64,000 nucleotides of DNA from Tetrapisispora phaffii CBS 4417 (Eukaryota; Ascomycota; Saccharomycetes; Saccharomycetales; Saccharomycetaceae). Location of the stretch: contig NC_016522.1 in assembly GCF_000236905.1 (NCBI RefSeq), positions 620,001-684,000 on the forward strand, read 5' to 3'. Each line of letters begins with the position of its first letter. The first letter of the stretch is position 1. A program made the translations under genes and the position numbers. The notes below the pieces were generated by a model, which was given only the letters and a program-made list of their open reading frames with translations, did not search any database and was not told the DNA's origin. Positions 54,801 to 64,000 of the stretch are shown here, in pieces.

Positions 54801-56282
54801 ATGGTTTACTTCAACAGTGATCACACCAGCTAATGGAAGTAATAACTGGCTAATAACTTCTGCATATGATAATTTTGTCGATAAATTGTTGGTTTGAAGA
54901 AAAAATTTTGTTATACTCTTCATAAACTCTGCACTATCTTCAAATTTTTCCATTGGATAATGTTTCAATTTTAAGTATCTCATACCCAAAATCAATAAAT
55001 GAACACTCGGTTCTATTTCAGGTGAAATTTGCTTCGGAATTTTCTCAATTGATGCTACAAACCTATCACTAACCGATATAAACTTCTTTTCTGACATATA
55101 ACCCAATAACTCCGCAAATGCATTCCAGTTCGAGGATTTAATCAAACTTGTTGATATAGATATAGGATCAGTGGTTTTTAGCTGAGTGAAAACTATTTCT
55201 TCTAATTTATTATTCAAATCCTCATCAGCATCTTCAGGTGATTGTTTCACTATTTCAATTAAGACTCGACAAAGTATGTATATGCTAATTAAAGATTTCT
55301 TATCAGCTTGGAAAGTAATCTCTTTTGCAGAATTTATCTGAGCTTCTAACTCTTTAAGTCTATTGTTGGTGGACACTGACGGAATATTTACTGATGATTT
55401 TGAAGAATTATTCCTGGCGTGTGATAATTTTGTTGTAACGCTGCTTGACCTACTCCTCCTAGGATTTGAAGATAATTGTGATGATTGTGTAGATTTTGTT
55501 CTTAATAGTCGTGTTTGTTCTATGCTGTACTCTTTCATTAATTTTTGCGTTTCATCAGCTGCTAGTAATGCTATTTCTGATTTAGTCTTTCTCCAAAACA
55601 TCATGGCATCGATAACAGGTTTTGGTTTGTTTTTAGCTATATGACCTAATGAATCTATAATATTGTCAAACTCTAAATCCACACCTTCTCCTAATATATC
55701 AACGATGGGTAACTCTGATTCCAAAGGGTGTTCCAAACAAATGTTCAACTTATATTCTGCCTGGCGAACAAATTTAGTAAATAATATGTGAAGGGCATAT
55801 TCTGAAGGACTTTTCCAATCAGTAGCCAACTGTTGCCTTAAGTTACCAATTACATTATCTGTTCCTGACAGACTAGCAATTTCTGCCTGTTCGTTTACGT
55901 GATAGTCTTGGAAGTTATCTGGTGTTGAGTTTGTTGTTATTGAATCAAAATTTTGAATAATTTTTGGGGTCGATACAATAATATCAGAGGTGCTATTGGG
56001 TGGTTCTGGAATATTTATGGTTGGAGTCATGCTTATACTTTTTGACATTGGTAATGGACTACCGTCTTCGATATTAGAAATTGATATTGGATTTTCAATA
56101 TCACGTTGGATATCAATTATAGGATAGTCTATATTAGTTTGATCATCAAAATATTGTCCATTTGTTGTAAAACCAAAATCGGTTGTGTTAGAGTCGTTGA
56201 CATTAAACTCAGTTTCATTACCATTTATGGCATCATTGATTGCGTCAGGATTCTGAGGTGGGAACGTATAGCCTGAATTCAT
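48810..56282 (-). CDS. TAO3: Furry-family cell morphogenesis scaffold Tao3
   Basis: Very large scaffold of the RAM network; it binds the kinase Cbk1 and Kic1 at sites of polarised growth and is needed for Ace2-dependent daughter gene expression. It has 2490 residues (2376 in yeast), one unbroken frame. The protein is mostly helical repeats, as in Drosophila Furry and fission yeast Mor2: a cell-morphogenesis N-terminal region from about 165 (WKSPSEYALHILFTKFVRQA) to about 900, a central part and a C-terminal region ending near 2150. The first 150 and last 300 residues are Ser/Asn-rich and disordered (for example RSRTSHLLRSPNSSVLKQIE). The position next to the forkhead gene follows YIL131C-YIL129C. 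The downstream cell wall gene SUN4/SIM1 is a plausible pathway output. Confidence 0.95.
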   Translation of the reverse strand: MNSGYTFPPQNPDAINDAINGNETEFNVNDSNTTDFGFTTNGQYFDDQTNIDYPIIDIQRDIENPISISNIEDGSPLPMSKSISMTPTINIPEPPNSTSDIIVSTPKIIQNFDSITTNSTPDNFQDYHVNEQAEIASLSGTDNVIGNLRQQLATDWKSPSEYALHILFTKFVRQAEYKLNICLEHPLESELPIVDILGEGVDLEFDNIIDSLGHIAKNKPKPVIDAMMFWRKTKSEIALLAADETQKLMKEYSIEQTRLLRTKSTQSSQLSSNPRRSRSSSVTTKLSHARNNSSKSSVNIPSVSTNNRLKELEAQINSAKEITFQADKKSLISIYILCRVLIEIVKQSPEDADEDLNNKLEEIVFTQLKTTDPISISTSLIKSSNWNAFAELLGYMSEKKFISVSDRFVASIEKIPKQISPEIEPSVHLLILGMRYLKLKHYPMEKFEDSAEFMKSITKFFLQTNNLSTKLSYAEVISQLLLPLAGVITVEVNHPTWVKTMSSLLDEANKLQLNNKYWASGFKLAVAVLCVSPTELFTKHWLSLIESNIINLRSKSLSNKITFAVSLSRLVWVYLYRCPETLNNTTRRIKQLINLYIGNQKKKDNWITTDLELINPLCDVLVTIGYLYPTLIMEEAILPLVKQSFNGSTLNNILYEKLILAINTFKGLLLTNSRPEFPENDNRFYDNNLNNIKVEQNENLVLNNDEITSQFYKLFLLLDSNIGSEVWSPENEHQKQNSFGIGPFSFNFSNDGKDFNGNKNLNIALFATLIETIPCSLSVSKKIPIKSAIEILSRNAVHVDLLIASSSQNALKSLAAKENPYTLITWFAKYSFDFDEQTQSRYNLSYLASSEYKQLLVLYIELLECWLEEFQSSEVEEKQKETGLDGIQLPIKETETEGAKDSNKLQWKNMAAVIEEVEGNGLFFLCDNDASVRMLGIRILKIISKFDTVMVEKTSSLYMGHSRSSSHFAADRGTRLIDFLLTSDANSLLNVKMQKLSSTERTRLSKLNLRYKKGLLLKLAESDSSVDTALWQRMFPKLLSVIFLSCPVTMALCRSIVCVRLVQMHDTILKLANDISFKPDDASPEIVTEQWKLYLIVACTFLTSTNNQRLLIPDSKASKNKNKSQQIFTVQHQKIKSATSIFKMVLPLLSSESTLVVGAIIAGVSSMNINIYKSYIESIDGFISNWGPDYSLQQTRIETFHILAILSNYISDPIILNDKWLLLKLSEYVKILKNVLQDEVIQFSFEYQNLRIYFMEFLLGYYNAVKDLNNISELFPFQARTSCFNFLSEWCGFGNRGHIFDERFQSMINSAGNDSSRTAIASSLESQKPKLQQLALEGMIALCTGCITENITSDPDIPMIVSFDTSDLLSWISSLMKSEKPSIISLGVRALEGILEHNKENASLYEEVKHQCLSSNHLGISNLYYITLCKSLLKLDMPLLNPDQLVTLGLCGLVAEHADTRYYAVDLLSSIELNLHSTSFTKGFKEQLSNQSKMIYKPTAKKISSMFAELFPQELCLEIFSNMVNVLDLYESERKKDILTLLVPWVNKITLKSIEDFDTLMVLQNLFYITIELNNSIPESVEKLWISLGKGNSFQNTYVSIEYIINSSIKYRNPLFVRQAKDVILYLSNVPGSIGVIDLLLKKLEPKSMIPKTNIDLSEPANSGNYCFVADIWARLNYTGGGVLFSEVQLSIIFLSSFLSNQNESIKQNTATLLHISLCLADHYVPLVQESAKRILCDLIFSAAPISDISEKTVAVLRNKKGLWSYDDLSRTRMGAKSPKAMDLIVRNIISIFSGIPTLQVEWQRIALNWATSCSVRHVACRSFQIFRSLLTFIDQDMLRDMIHRLSNTISDDNRDIQGFAMQILMTINAITAELEPADLINYPQLFWSITACLNSVHELEFIEVLSCLNKFISKIDLDAPDTVQCLVAIFPSNWEGRFDGLQQIIMPGLRSANSCEASWKFLDKLNLLKDSRIIANSDSRLLLALISNLPRFLHAMELKDFTQIQNACNSLISLADSYSEPSLSRVIDSLAKDKFRSKKDFISQIVNFISRKYFPVFSGQTVVFFLGLLLNKHQWMKIQTIEILKHILPLIDFTLPEFTGVGADLISPLLRLLLTDLDIEALKVLDCIPDISGSKMDKDVLRISMGNKDVNERFSTTTIFGIPESTGWSVPLPSVTAATTRHNVHSVFSTFIKDNPEAEISNDLTKLDEVVEFHQDDDYKLAKVDSNETYSITEENDASLSHMWAELDNLDSFFTKNVAAASLPSSVPSKSNIFGHDRVHSIETNTSTLTSNLESAPQLYDMKVSAILNKSLLRTSSNTSFKANLADSFTTNNSSENINDSPFNSTVVNTTPELSGSRSRTSHLLRSPNSSVLKQIESPQDSLFKFEGFLRPAQRNRRKWHSYQQHQQLMSQTIHEQVPQAHYESESSPLRYGSTSPMLGLNKQKPYSVNLEVTTGKQAKDTMKQTKDTNRQTRYQKHYHIPHFSSNKG

Positions 56283-57676
56283 ATTAGGTTATCCTTTTCT
56301 TTGTTTTGTAACCAAATTTTGAAATTGTATTTATCCTCACACTAATTCTATTCTAAAAAACGTTGAATTAACTATAGATATATTATTAAAAAGAATAATA
56401 TAAGTTTAGATATAATCATAATATTCAAAACATCATCTCTCTCTATTCAGATAGATCATTTTTGCCCGCTGAAGGATTTGAATGGGATTGATCAGTGAAA
56501 AGACGTACTCTGTGATATGATATATTTTTAGAATATTTTCACTGCAAGCGTCAGAAAATTATAAGGCGTCGATCGACTATATTAGCTCTATTCAAGAAAA
56601 AATGACACTGTAAGAGAGAAAATTAATATATAAAATGTAAAGAAACCATTCCTGAATATATAGCTGCTACCTTACACAATGATTTAGTCAAAAAGACTAA
56701 AATAGTGAGTCCGTCAATAAACTTTCTTTAAACTCTAGCATATCAAATAGTACTTATTAATATGGATGATAAGGTAAGAGTATGCCTATCCAATCATAAA
56801 AAGGTAGCCTGTCTTTTCTAAAATTCTGAAGATATCTTTAAAATATTCTCATAATAGAATGATCACTTGTCATTTGGTATCTTAAGTGTACCTTTCATAA
56901 GAATAGATGTTGTTGTTTGTATGAAATCTATTAATTTTCTTTTTATAAATGAAACAATACAAGCAATTTTTATATTTTTGTTCGGATAATAGAAGATGTA
57001 ACAATCAAAAGTAAACATAAAATAATATACGTACCTATAAATTCAAATAATTTTTATGAAAAATGACAATGGTTGAATATGGATAGAATCAAAATAAATT
57101 GAACTTATTTCAATTGTACTTTAAAATGAATTGCTTCATATAATAGCATTTTCGTGATACAGCGCATCAATTAGGCTGTATTAAACATAACCGTGTCTAG
57201 AGGAAGAGCCATTGGAGCTAATATCCATGAGCAATTTAATTAGTTGTACTATAATATAATTGACATGTTTTAAAGGTTCTAAGTTAAGTAGCGTCAAAGA
57301 AGACAGAAGATTTAAGTATTTAGGAATACTATCTAACCCTACTTAAAGAAAAAACAATATGATTACCCGTGTTTAACTTTCTGAAATTAGAATTTCATTT
57401 TTTTTTTCGTCTCGGTAAATTTTCAATTGAGAGCATTCCACAAAATAAAATACAACATAAGAGAGAATGTCTCGTACAACAAATGTTTTTTTGAAAAATT
57501 TTCACTTTTTATTCAATTGTTGGAAACGTATAAAAACAGAAGCATATTTTCGAAATATTTCCATGAATCTTCTACTTCTTATAGCAGCCATTTAATACGC
57601 AAATTTTGCTATATTTTCAAATTTATTTTAGTCAATCCACAAATACTAGCAACAACACAACACTAACAATTTCAAA
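56283..57676. other. Divergent TAO3-RPL9 intergenic region
   Basis: 1.39 kb between divergent genes, no gene seen. The RPL9 side holds a Reb1-like TTACCCGT (57363-57370), a Tbf1-like AACCCTAC (57335-57342) and a T-rich tract near 57398. A 79-codon open frame just before RPL9 (57427) has no features and is left out. Confidence 0.5.
57335..57370. promoter_or_regulatory. Tbf1-like and Reb1-like sites in RPL9 promoter
   Basis: AACCCTAC at 57335-57342 is one base from the Tbf1 core, and TTACCCGT at 57363-57370 one base from the best Reb1 site. Both lie about 310-340 bases before the RPL9 ATG, with a T tract in between, the usual order in ribosomal protein promoters. No clear Rap1 site was found. 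Confidence 0.45.
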
Positions 57677-58252
57677 ATGAAATACATTCAAACTGAACAA
57701 TCCATTAATATTCCAGCTGGTGTTAACGTTAGTATCAAAGCTAGAGTTGTCAAGGTTACTGGTCCAAGAGGTACCTTAGTCAAGAACTTAAAGCACATTG
57801 ATGTTACTTTCAAAAAGATTGACAACACCTTGATCAAGGTTACTGTTCACGATGGTGAAAGGAAGCATGTTGCTGCATTAAGAACAGTTAAGTCTTTGAT
57901 TGACAATTTAATTACTGGTGTCACCAGAGGTTACAAGTACAAGATGAGATATGTTTATGCGCATTTCCCAATCAACGTCAACGTTATTGAAAACGAAGGT
58001 AAGAAATTCATTGAAATTAGAAATTTCTTAGGTGACAAGAAGGTCAGACAAGTCCCAGTCAGAGAAGGTGTTGCTGTCGAATTCTCTGCCAACCAAAAGG
58101 ATGAAATTGTTTTATCTGGTAACTCTGTTGAAGATGTCTCTCAAAATGCTGCTGATATTCAACAAATATGTCGTGTCAGAAACAAGGATATCCGTAAGTT
58201 CTTAGATGGTATCTACGTTTCTCAAAAGGGCCACATCGTTGAAGAAATTTAA
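57677..58252 (+). CDS. RPL9B: 60S ribosomal protein uL6 (Rpl9)
   Basis: Large-subunit ribosomal protein near the sarcin-ricin region. It has 191 residues, exactly the yeast length, begins MKYIQTEQSINIPAGVNVSI and lacks an intron. The L6-family motif VTGPRGTLVKNLKHIDVTF and the C-terminal NKDIRKFLDGIYVSQKGHI are intact. Codons are strongly biased to the highly expressed yeast set (GGT, AAG, GTC, AGA), unlike the neighbouring TAO3. Position before the SUN gene follows YNL067W-YNL066W, hence the B symbol. Confidence 0.97.
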   Translation: MKYIQTEQSINIPAGVNVSIKARVVKVTGPRGTLVKNLKHIDVTFKKIDNTLIKVTVHDGERKHVAALRTVKSLIDNLITGVTRGYKYKMRYVYAHFPINVNVIENEGKKFIEIRNFLGDKKVRQVPVREGVAVEFSANQKDEIVLSGNSVEDVSQNAADIQQICRVRNKDIRKFLDGIYVSQKGHIVEEI

Positions 58253-58398
58253 TGGAATCTAAAGATTAATCTTTTTTCAACTGTTAATTCCGTTGTACGA
58301 TTTACTTTGCATTTGCTTTTATTAAATCCAATTTAAGCACAAAGAGTCTATGTATATGTATCATTATATATTATATATTTTTCATTTTCACTTCTCAA

Positions 58399-58430
58399 TG
58401 ACAGAAGGAATCATCAATTCCTTTGTGTCA
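58399..58430. repeat. Imperfect hairpin downstream of RPL9
   Basis: TGACAGAAGGAAT (58399-58411) and ATTCCTTTGTGTCA (58417-58430) are inverted copies with a small bulge and a 5-base spacer. It lies about 150 bases after the RPL9 stop, possibly in or near the 3' UTR. Confidence 0.5.
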
Positions 58431-59866
58431 GCTCGATAGACCTAAGAATTTCATATTGAAGTCCTGTGGTTTATCAGATTACAACGTTAATAGTGCTCGA
58501 TAAAATAAAGAGCCGGATTGTTTACGTTTAATCAAACTCTTAATTTTTTTCATATTTGTACTTAAATTATAAACATTGTTTCTATGGTATATTTTCAGTT
58601 CTTTCTTTATATAATTTTCGGTAGTTCTTAGATGGTTTCATTTCAAAAAATAATTAGTAAGATACTAGGTGGTGTCTTCTAAGTATATATGAAATTTGAA
58701 AGATAAAAAAAGAAAAACGAAAAAAATATTTTATTGTTTTCTTTACAGTAGGAAAAATCTTCACAGTATAAATCATATAATTAACTTAAACTATAACCTC
58801 TAAGGCGTGTACGTCCCTAGCTGTATGTATTTCATAGCATCAACTCGATATAAAATTATGAATATCATCATCATAGTTAAAAAGTTGATGTAAATTTTAA
58901 CATGGGTTAATTTTTACTACTTTCCTTCTCTCCCTTCAGTTGCTAGCAGGAAAGTAAACTGGATTTGATATTTTTGATATCTTTTCTTGTAGACCATATG
59001 CACACTCTTAGAAAACTAGATAGGAGTCTAGCATTTTGCATTGATTTAGAAATAACCAAATGAGGAAATAATTTAATAGTTGTTTCCCTATCAAGTAATT
59101 CTGGTAATATAAATATAATAAGAAAAGTAAGAGAAGAAGGAATAATGAAAAACTGTACTGGAGGGCGACAAAGACTCTTCAATTTTTCTGACACTTCTTT
59201 TCTTTCGCAAAGTACTTTATTCTTCTATATTTAGTAGACACTGAAGGTCTGCGGGATATCACTAGTTAACGTTTTATAATTGTTTTCTTTGTTATTCATT
59301 TTTTTGCTGTAAAGGTGTCGTACTGCTTAATCAAGGAGGGTTACTAGAGGCATATCTCTGTACATTGTTCTTACGTAGTTTTTTAATTCAATAATTTCGG
59401 CTCGAAATGGAAACGGACTAACCGGTGGACGAACGGAGACACCGACTCGCACGATTTAACTTGGAAAGAATTGATAAAATAGCAACATGGTACGACTATT
59501 TCTATAAATAATATTTTTCTTTTTTATTTTCTTCTCTTTCGAGTTTACTCTACACAGTTAATCGTTGGGAAAGACGATATCTGTCCAGAGTTACTTTTTT
59601 TATTTTCTTTTTTCATTATTTATTTTATGTTCCCAAAAGAGAAACGTCCGAAGGATAGTTGGGTGCTTATATTACGCTGATTATTTTCTTTTTTCAGTTC
59701 GAGAAAGATTTGATATTTCAATCTTATATATATAGATCTTGTTTTCGTAACTTTGTTTATATCTTTATATTTCGAAATTTTTATAGTATCACAATGTATA
59801 CGTCACGAAAATTTATTTTAGTTCTTTCAATTATTTATTATAATAAGTNTAATTACTATAATATTT

Positions 59867-59892
59867 ATTATATATATATATATATATATATA
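59867..59892. repeat. (TA)n microsatellite at the gap edge
   Basis: A run of about 13 TA units just before the assembly gap; a single N also occurs at 59849. Simple repeats of this kind explain the failed assembly. Confidence 0.8.
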
Positions 59893-59906
59893 CTTGATTC
59901 ATTTTA

Positions 59907-60001
59907 NNNNNNNNNNNNNNNNNNNNNNNNNNNNNNNNNNNNNNNNNNNNNNNNNNNNNNNNNNNNNNNNNNNNNNNNNNNNNNNNNNNNNNNNNNNNNN
60001 N
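59907..60001. other. Assembly gap (95 N)
   Basis: Run of N. The 23 bases on both sides of the gap are identical: 59884-59906 and 60002-60024, each (AT)n followed by CTTGATTCATTTTA. The contig ends may overlap, so the true gap length is unknown. Confidence 0.98.
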
Positions 60002-61536
60002 ATATATATACTTGATTCATTTTAATTATTTATATTTCTTAGTATTACGATTTAAATCTTGATTTCTTATTCTTACTATTGTTTTAAGGACGCCGTTAAA
60101 CAAATCTACTAAATCAAAAACTACTACCAAGTTTTATATTTATATTAATTCCAACTATTTACATTCCTTTTATTGTTATATTTTTTGTTTTTGAAACTAA
60201 TTTTTGATTCTCTTTTTTTTAACAAAAAGTATGTATATTTTTTTTACCTTATTAACTAAGAGATGAAGAATATTTATTATTATATTTTTACACACCATAA
60301 TTCCACCAAGATAAATCCAATCCAATTCAATTTACGATTGTTATAGTATATTTTTTTCTAGTGCATCATTTAAGGGAGTTTTAAACCAATTTACCAAAGA
60401 GAGGACTGCAAGAGTACATTTTTAAATATTAACTAACATAAGGCAGTCAATTCAAACTGATTTCTATGTTTTTATTTGTATATAAAAGCTTGAGTCCTTA
60501 CATTTGGAGAATTGCTAAAATTTAAGCTAAGATGATCCACTTATTTGACAACCTAGGAGATGAGACGTCTGCTTAGACTTTATTCGAATAGGCTGATCTG
60601 CCGATCATTATGCACAAAAAAGAAGGAACACGACTACTCTCAAAAAAGATAGGCCATAGAATCAATGACTGATAATAATCAATAACCATCACGAATCCCA
60701 TGATAATGTTTCTACTGTTGACTAATTAGGAATCTAGGATATCTCTGAAAAAGAAATCTCCATTGGTATACAATTTTTATCGTTTCTTCTACAGTTTATT
60801 CTCAGCTCTCAAATATATCTGAAATTTTCAAATTTTTTTTGGGCTAATTTCCTAATTTGGACAACGGAACCAGCTATATTTATTACCCGCACAATAAATT
60901 TAAAAAATTGTTTCTCTTACGTTTCACATAATAGGAGAAAGGATAGAAAGTATAGGAGACTGTAAAGGATGTATACTTGCGTAATCTGTTGTAAGATCTC
61001 AAGATATATTTTCGCGTTCCTACTAATAAAGGTTAATTATTGTTAATTCCCTTCGTTGTTGGAAAAAATTGAAAATTACAGTTATTGTTCCTATTCACAT
61101 ACATTATGCTGCTGTACATATAATTTTTCAGTTGTATCGATTTTGGTAATGATTTATCACAATATTCGTGCTATTAATTGTAGGGTAAGATACATTATTG
61201 GTCTTATTTTGTTTACGAATTTATACCTATATCTGTTGAGATTTAAGTTATACTAATTAAATTGCATATTCGTACTGGTTGAAATGTTATTAAAGTGCTG
61301 TGTTTAGTATGCTAAACCAGATACTTTCTTTAACTTCACGTATCCTGTGAGCAATTTGTACTTTGGATTGAACTTGCATTCATGAAAGTAATCATGAATT
61401 TTGGATTGTAATAAATATATTAATGATACCAATAATATTCTCCTTTGTCTTTATTATTTTTTGTGATTGGCATTTTTACTAACATTCATTTCAACATTAA
61501 TTGTTTTGATTACTCTTCTTTTACAGCTATTTAAAC

Positions 61537-62742
61537 ATGAAATTTTCCGCTAGAAACGCTATTGTGTCCTCTTTATTGGGTTCATCTGTTTTGGCTGCCG
61601 CAGCTACCACTACCATCACTGGTAACCATCAACACAAGAGAGCTGTTGCCGTCGAATACGTTTACGAAACTGTCACTGTCGATGAAAACGGTAACACTAT
61701 CGCCGCTGCTTCTGCTAACACATGGGTTGCTTCCACTTCTACTTTAAGCCCAACCTCCACTCAAGCTGCCGCAACCACTTCCTCCACTCAAGCTGCTGCC
61801 ACTATCTCTTCCACCCAAGCTGCTGCCGTCACCACTTCCTCTACGCAAGCTGCTGCCACTACCTCTTCCACCCAAGCTGCCGCCTCTACTCAAGCTGCTT
61901 CTTCTGGCTCTTCTTCCTCCAACGGTATCGCCGGTGACTTGTCCGACTTCTCTGGTCCAAATGAAAAGTTCCAAGATGGTACCATTGCTTGTTCTGACTT
62001 CCCATCTGGTCAAGGTGTTATCGCTTTAGACTGGTTAGGATTCGGTGGTTACTCCGGTATTCAAAACCCATCTGATGGTTCTACTGGTGGTTCTTGTAGA
62101 GAAGGTACCTACTGTTCTTACGCTTGCCAACCAGGTATGTCAAAGACCCAATGGCCATCAAGTCAACCAGCCTCCGGTGAATCCTTAGGTGGTTTATACT
62201 GTAAGGGTGGTTACTTATATAGAACCAATACTGACACCGACTACTTATGTGAATGGGGTGTCCAAATGGCCGATGTTGTTTCTGAAATCAGTGATTCTGT
62301 CGCCATTTGTAGAACTGATTACCCTGGTACCGAAAACATGGTTATTCCACTTGTGGTTGATGCTGGTTCTACTAAGCCATTAACCGTCGTTGATGAAGAC
62401 TCTTACTACACATGGGAAGGTTTAAAAACCTCTGCTCAATACTACGTTAACAACGCCGGTGTATCTGTTGAAGATGGTTGTATTTGGGGTACTGACGGTT
62501 CTGGTGTCGGTAACTGGGCTCCATTAAACTTTGGTGCTGGTTACACTAACGGTATCGCTTACCTATCTTTGATTCCAAATCCAAACAATAAGTCTGCTGC
62601 CAACTTCAATGTCAAGATTGTTGCCGCTGAAGGTGCCACCGTTAACGGTGACTGTTATTACGAAAACGGTTCTTACTCTGGTGGTTCTGATGGTTGTACT
62701 GTCGCTGTCACCAACGGTAAGGCTCAATTCGTTTTTTACTAG
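61537..62742 (+). CDS. SUN4: SUN-family cell wall protein (Sun4/Sim1)
   Basis: Secreted beta-glucosidase-like cell wall protein that helps septum separation. It has 401 residues (Sun4 420). Seen: signal peptide at about 1-22, a Kex2 site after HKR near residue 34, the family start [16 protein letters not shown], a Ser/Thr/Ala linker with five STQAAA-type repeats from residue 74, and the conserved Cys-rich SUN domain from about 130 to the end (GEKFQDG-like [64 protein letters not shown]). Codon bias is strong, pointing to high expression. It follows RPL9 as SUN4 (YNL066W) does; SIM1 (YIL123W) is its duplicate, so the ortholog could be either. Confidence 0.93.
   Translation: MKFSARNAIVSSLLGSSVLAAAATTTITGNHQHKRAVAVEYVYETVTVDENGNTIAAASANTWVASTSTLSPTSTQAAATTSSTQAAATISSTQAAAVTTSSTQAAATTSSTQAAASTQAASSGSSSSNGIAGDLSDFSGPNEKFQDGTIACSDFPSGQGVIALDWLGFGGYSGIQNPSDGSTGGSCREGTYCSYACQPGMSKTQWPSSQPASGESLGGLYCKGGYLYRTNTDTDYLCEWGVQMADVVSEISDSVAICRTDYPGTENMVIPLVVDAGSTKPLTVVDEDSYYTWEGLKTSAQYYVNNAGVSVEDGCIWGTDGSGVGNWAPLNFGAGYTNGIAYLSLIPNPNNKSAANFNVKIVAAEGATVNGDCYYENGSYSGGSDGCTVAVTNGKAQFVFY
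61756..61902 (+). repeat. In-frame STQAAA tandem repeats in the SUN gene
   Basis: Five imperfect units of about 27-33 bases encode Ser-Thr-Gln-Ala-Ala-Ala with Thr/Ser spacers. This is a likely O-mannosylated linker between the Kex2 site and the SUN domain. Confidence 0.8.
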
Positions 62743-64000
62743 ATTGAGTAACTTTTCAATTTAAGTTAGTTTTTTTCTTTCACCTTTTTTAGAAAAAAAT
62801 TTGTTCTATGATGTTTACATGTTAATTTTTCTCTTTTTTTCTTTAAAGGAAATCACTGTAATTTGAATATTCGTTGACTCTTTTCAATGTTAATATTAAT
62901 TCAAGAAAAATAAATTTATTATCGATTCACTTCTATAATTCTATTTTTTTTTATCATTATTAACTATGACAAGAGAATATGTTTTTAAATTATAAAATGG
63001 ACTTTAAAAAGAAAACGTTCTACTTTTTTTTATTTAGATCAATTTACTCTTTTACCTATTTTTGTTATACTTTATCTTACAGAATAGATTTTTTTGAAAA
63101 GTTGTTATAATTATGAAATCATGACAACTTGTATAAGCAAACATTTTTTAATTCATTATGTATGACATAAAATTGTAATACTATAAAAAAATTAACATGA
63201 AATAAAATCGTGGTATTTAAACTCTATTGAATCTTAATATGATATATATATATGTTATTTCATTACTCTAATTGCTATGTCATGTCAAAGTAACAAATAA
63301 CAAAATATTGATTTACTACTCTCTCTCCTTGTTACCTCGGCGGTATCACCACTGCTACCGTAGCACACTGTCATCCATTTACCTATTATCTTTTATATTC
63401 TCGGTTCATTTCCTTGGCAAATATTCATGCACTAGTAATATTTTATGTTCTTATTTTTTGTTAAAAGGCAAGCAAAGTGAAAAGACTTGGGGGTCTATGT
63501 AAAATTGTAGAAACGAATATAATGTATTTCTTATTAGGTTGTAAGCCTTTCTCCGACCGTACGGAATTGCTCCTGTATTTGTGGTCCCACCCCTCCTAAC
63601 AGTTAATTTTCTTGTGTGTGTGATGATTATGTACAGACGTAAACAAACACATCAAACCAAGAAAAAGAAAAATGGAATACGAAGAAAAAACACAATCAAG
63701 CAAGTACACATCTTTGCTGAGTTATTCAGATACCACCATTTCGTTACCCAGTTCACAGTAATCTTCTCACTCACGCTTCCATTTTTTTCTGCCCAACTTT
63801 GTGCCCTTATTAAAGAGATATTCATGTTATTTCTTTTTATAACATATTTTCGATATTGTTCTGTGGTTGATTAGTGTTCGTCTCTTTCATGAGAGCGTAA
63901 ATAGGTAACTGTTTTCTAGTGGTAGGTGCACCCTTCACATTTCTTTTTTTCCAGATATTATTTCTTGTAGAGTTTTAATCTTTCTGCGAATGTTTTCTAC
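62743..64000. other. Region downstream of the SUN gene
   Basis: 1.26 kb to the window end with no convincing gene. It is AT-rich, with several T tracts and TA runs. Open frames of 76 and 97 codons (63272 and 63581, plus) show no recognisable features. The last 500 bases are less AT-rich and may be the promoter of the next gene, outside the window. Confidence 0.45.

Larger units (their letters stand above)
58253..61536. other. Long RPL9-SUN intergenic region with assembly gap
   Basis: 3.3 kb without a convincing gene, including a run of N. Open frames here are short, AT-driven and without features; one even spans the gap. It probably contains the extended promoter of the SUN gene. AACCAGC at 60868-60874 resembles the Ace2/Swi5 site, which would fit a cell-separation gene, but one copy is weak evidence. 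GTTTACGTTTA near 58521 is one base from a replication-origin consensus, also weak. Confidence 0.5.

Noticed and set aside
59659..60015. Open frame spanning the assembly gap
   Set aside because: It is kept open by N bases and AT repeats; there is no protein signal.

Overview
The window is nuclear DNA of a budding yeast of the family Saccharomycetaceae. It is AT-rich and gene order, protein sequences and splice signals (GTATGT, TACTAAC) all fit this family. The order matches Saccharomyces cerevisiae in a telling way. From about 25 kb to 63 kb, genes that sit on two different, anciently duplicated S. cerevisiae segments (chromosome XIV, YNL0xx, and chromosome IX, YIL13x) are interleaved on one chromosome: SWS2, TPM, TMA108, APJ1, VHS2/MLF3, MSK1, RNH201, TOM7, RPL16, CSM2, FKH, TAO3, RPL9, SUN4/SIM1. 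The same happens around TCB, OST3 and MKT1 (XIV and XV). Many expected genes are absent (for example SNN1, EOS1, NIS1, MKS1, LAT1). This is the signature of independent gene loss after the whole-genome duplication, so I infer a post-duplication yeast that split early from Saccharomyces (Vanderwaltozyma/Tetrapisispora-like). The species itself cannot be fixed from the window.

Layout. 0-8.4 kb is a chromosome II-type block: RRN10 (Pol I upstream activation factor), NCL1 (tRNA m5C methyltransferase), FUS3 (mating MAP kinase with a pheromone-response promoter), ACH1 (CoA transferase) and a tRNA-Ile(AAU). 8.4-10.9 kb holds no intact gene: it has a cluster of inverted repeats and broken coding-like stretches, and marks the junction to the next block. 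11-26 kb carries TOP2, a tricalbin, OST3, MKT1 and END3. 26-42 kb carries SWS2, tropomyosin, TMA108, APJ1, a VHS2/MLF3 homologue, MSK1, RNH201 and TOM7. 42-63 kb carries the intron-containing RPL16, CSM2, a large FKH1/FKH2-type forkhead factor, the very large TAO3, RPL9 and a SUN-family cell wall gene. A 95-base assembly gap lies at 59.9 kb.

The genes are independent eukaryotic transcription units, not operons. Themes recur: ribosome production (RRN10, NCL1, RPL16, RPL9), mating and cell-cycle/polarity control (FUS3, FKH, TAO3, END3, TPM, VHS2/MLF3), mitochondrial translation and import (SWS2, MSK1, TOM7), and DNA topology/repair (TOP2, RNH201, CSM2). Recognisable promoter sites (Ste12, Reb1, Abf1, Rap1, PAC/RRPE, MCB/SCB, forkhead) agree with the expected regulation of the adjacent genes. 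No clearly new multi-gene system is present. The points most worth a second look are the hairpin-rich relic beside the tRNA, a 44-bp palindrome upstream of tropomyosin, an orphan ribosome-biogenesis-type promoter upstream of RPL16, and an unexplained 2.7-kb divergent intergenic region.
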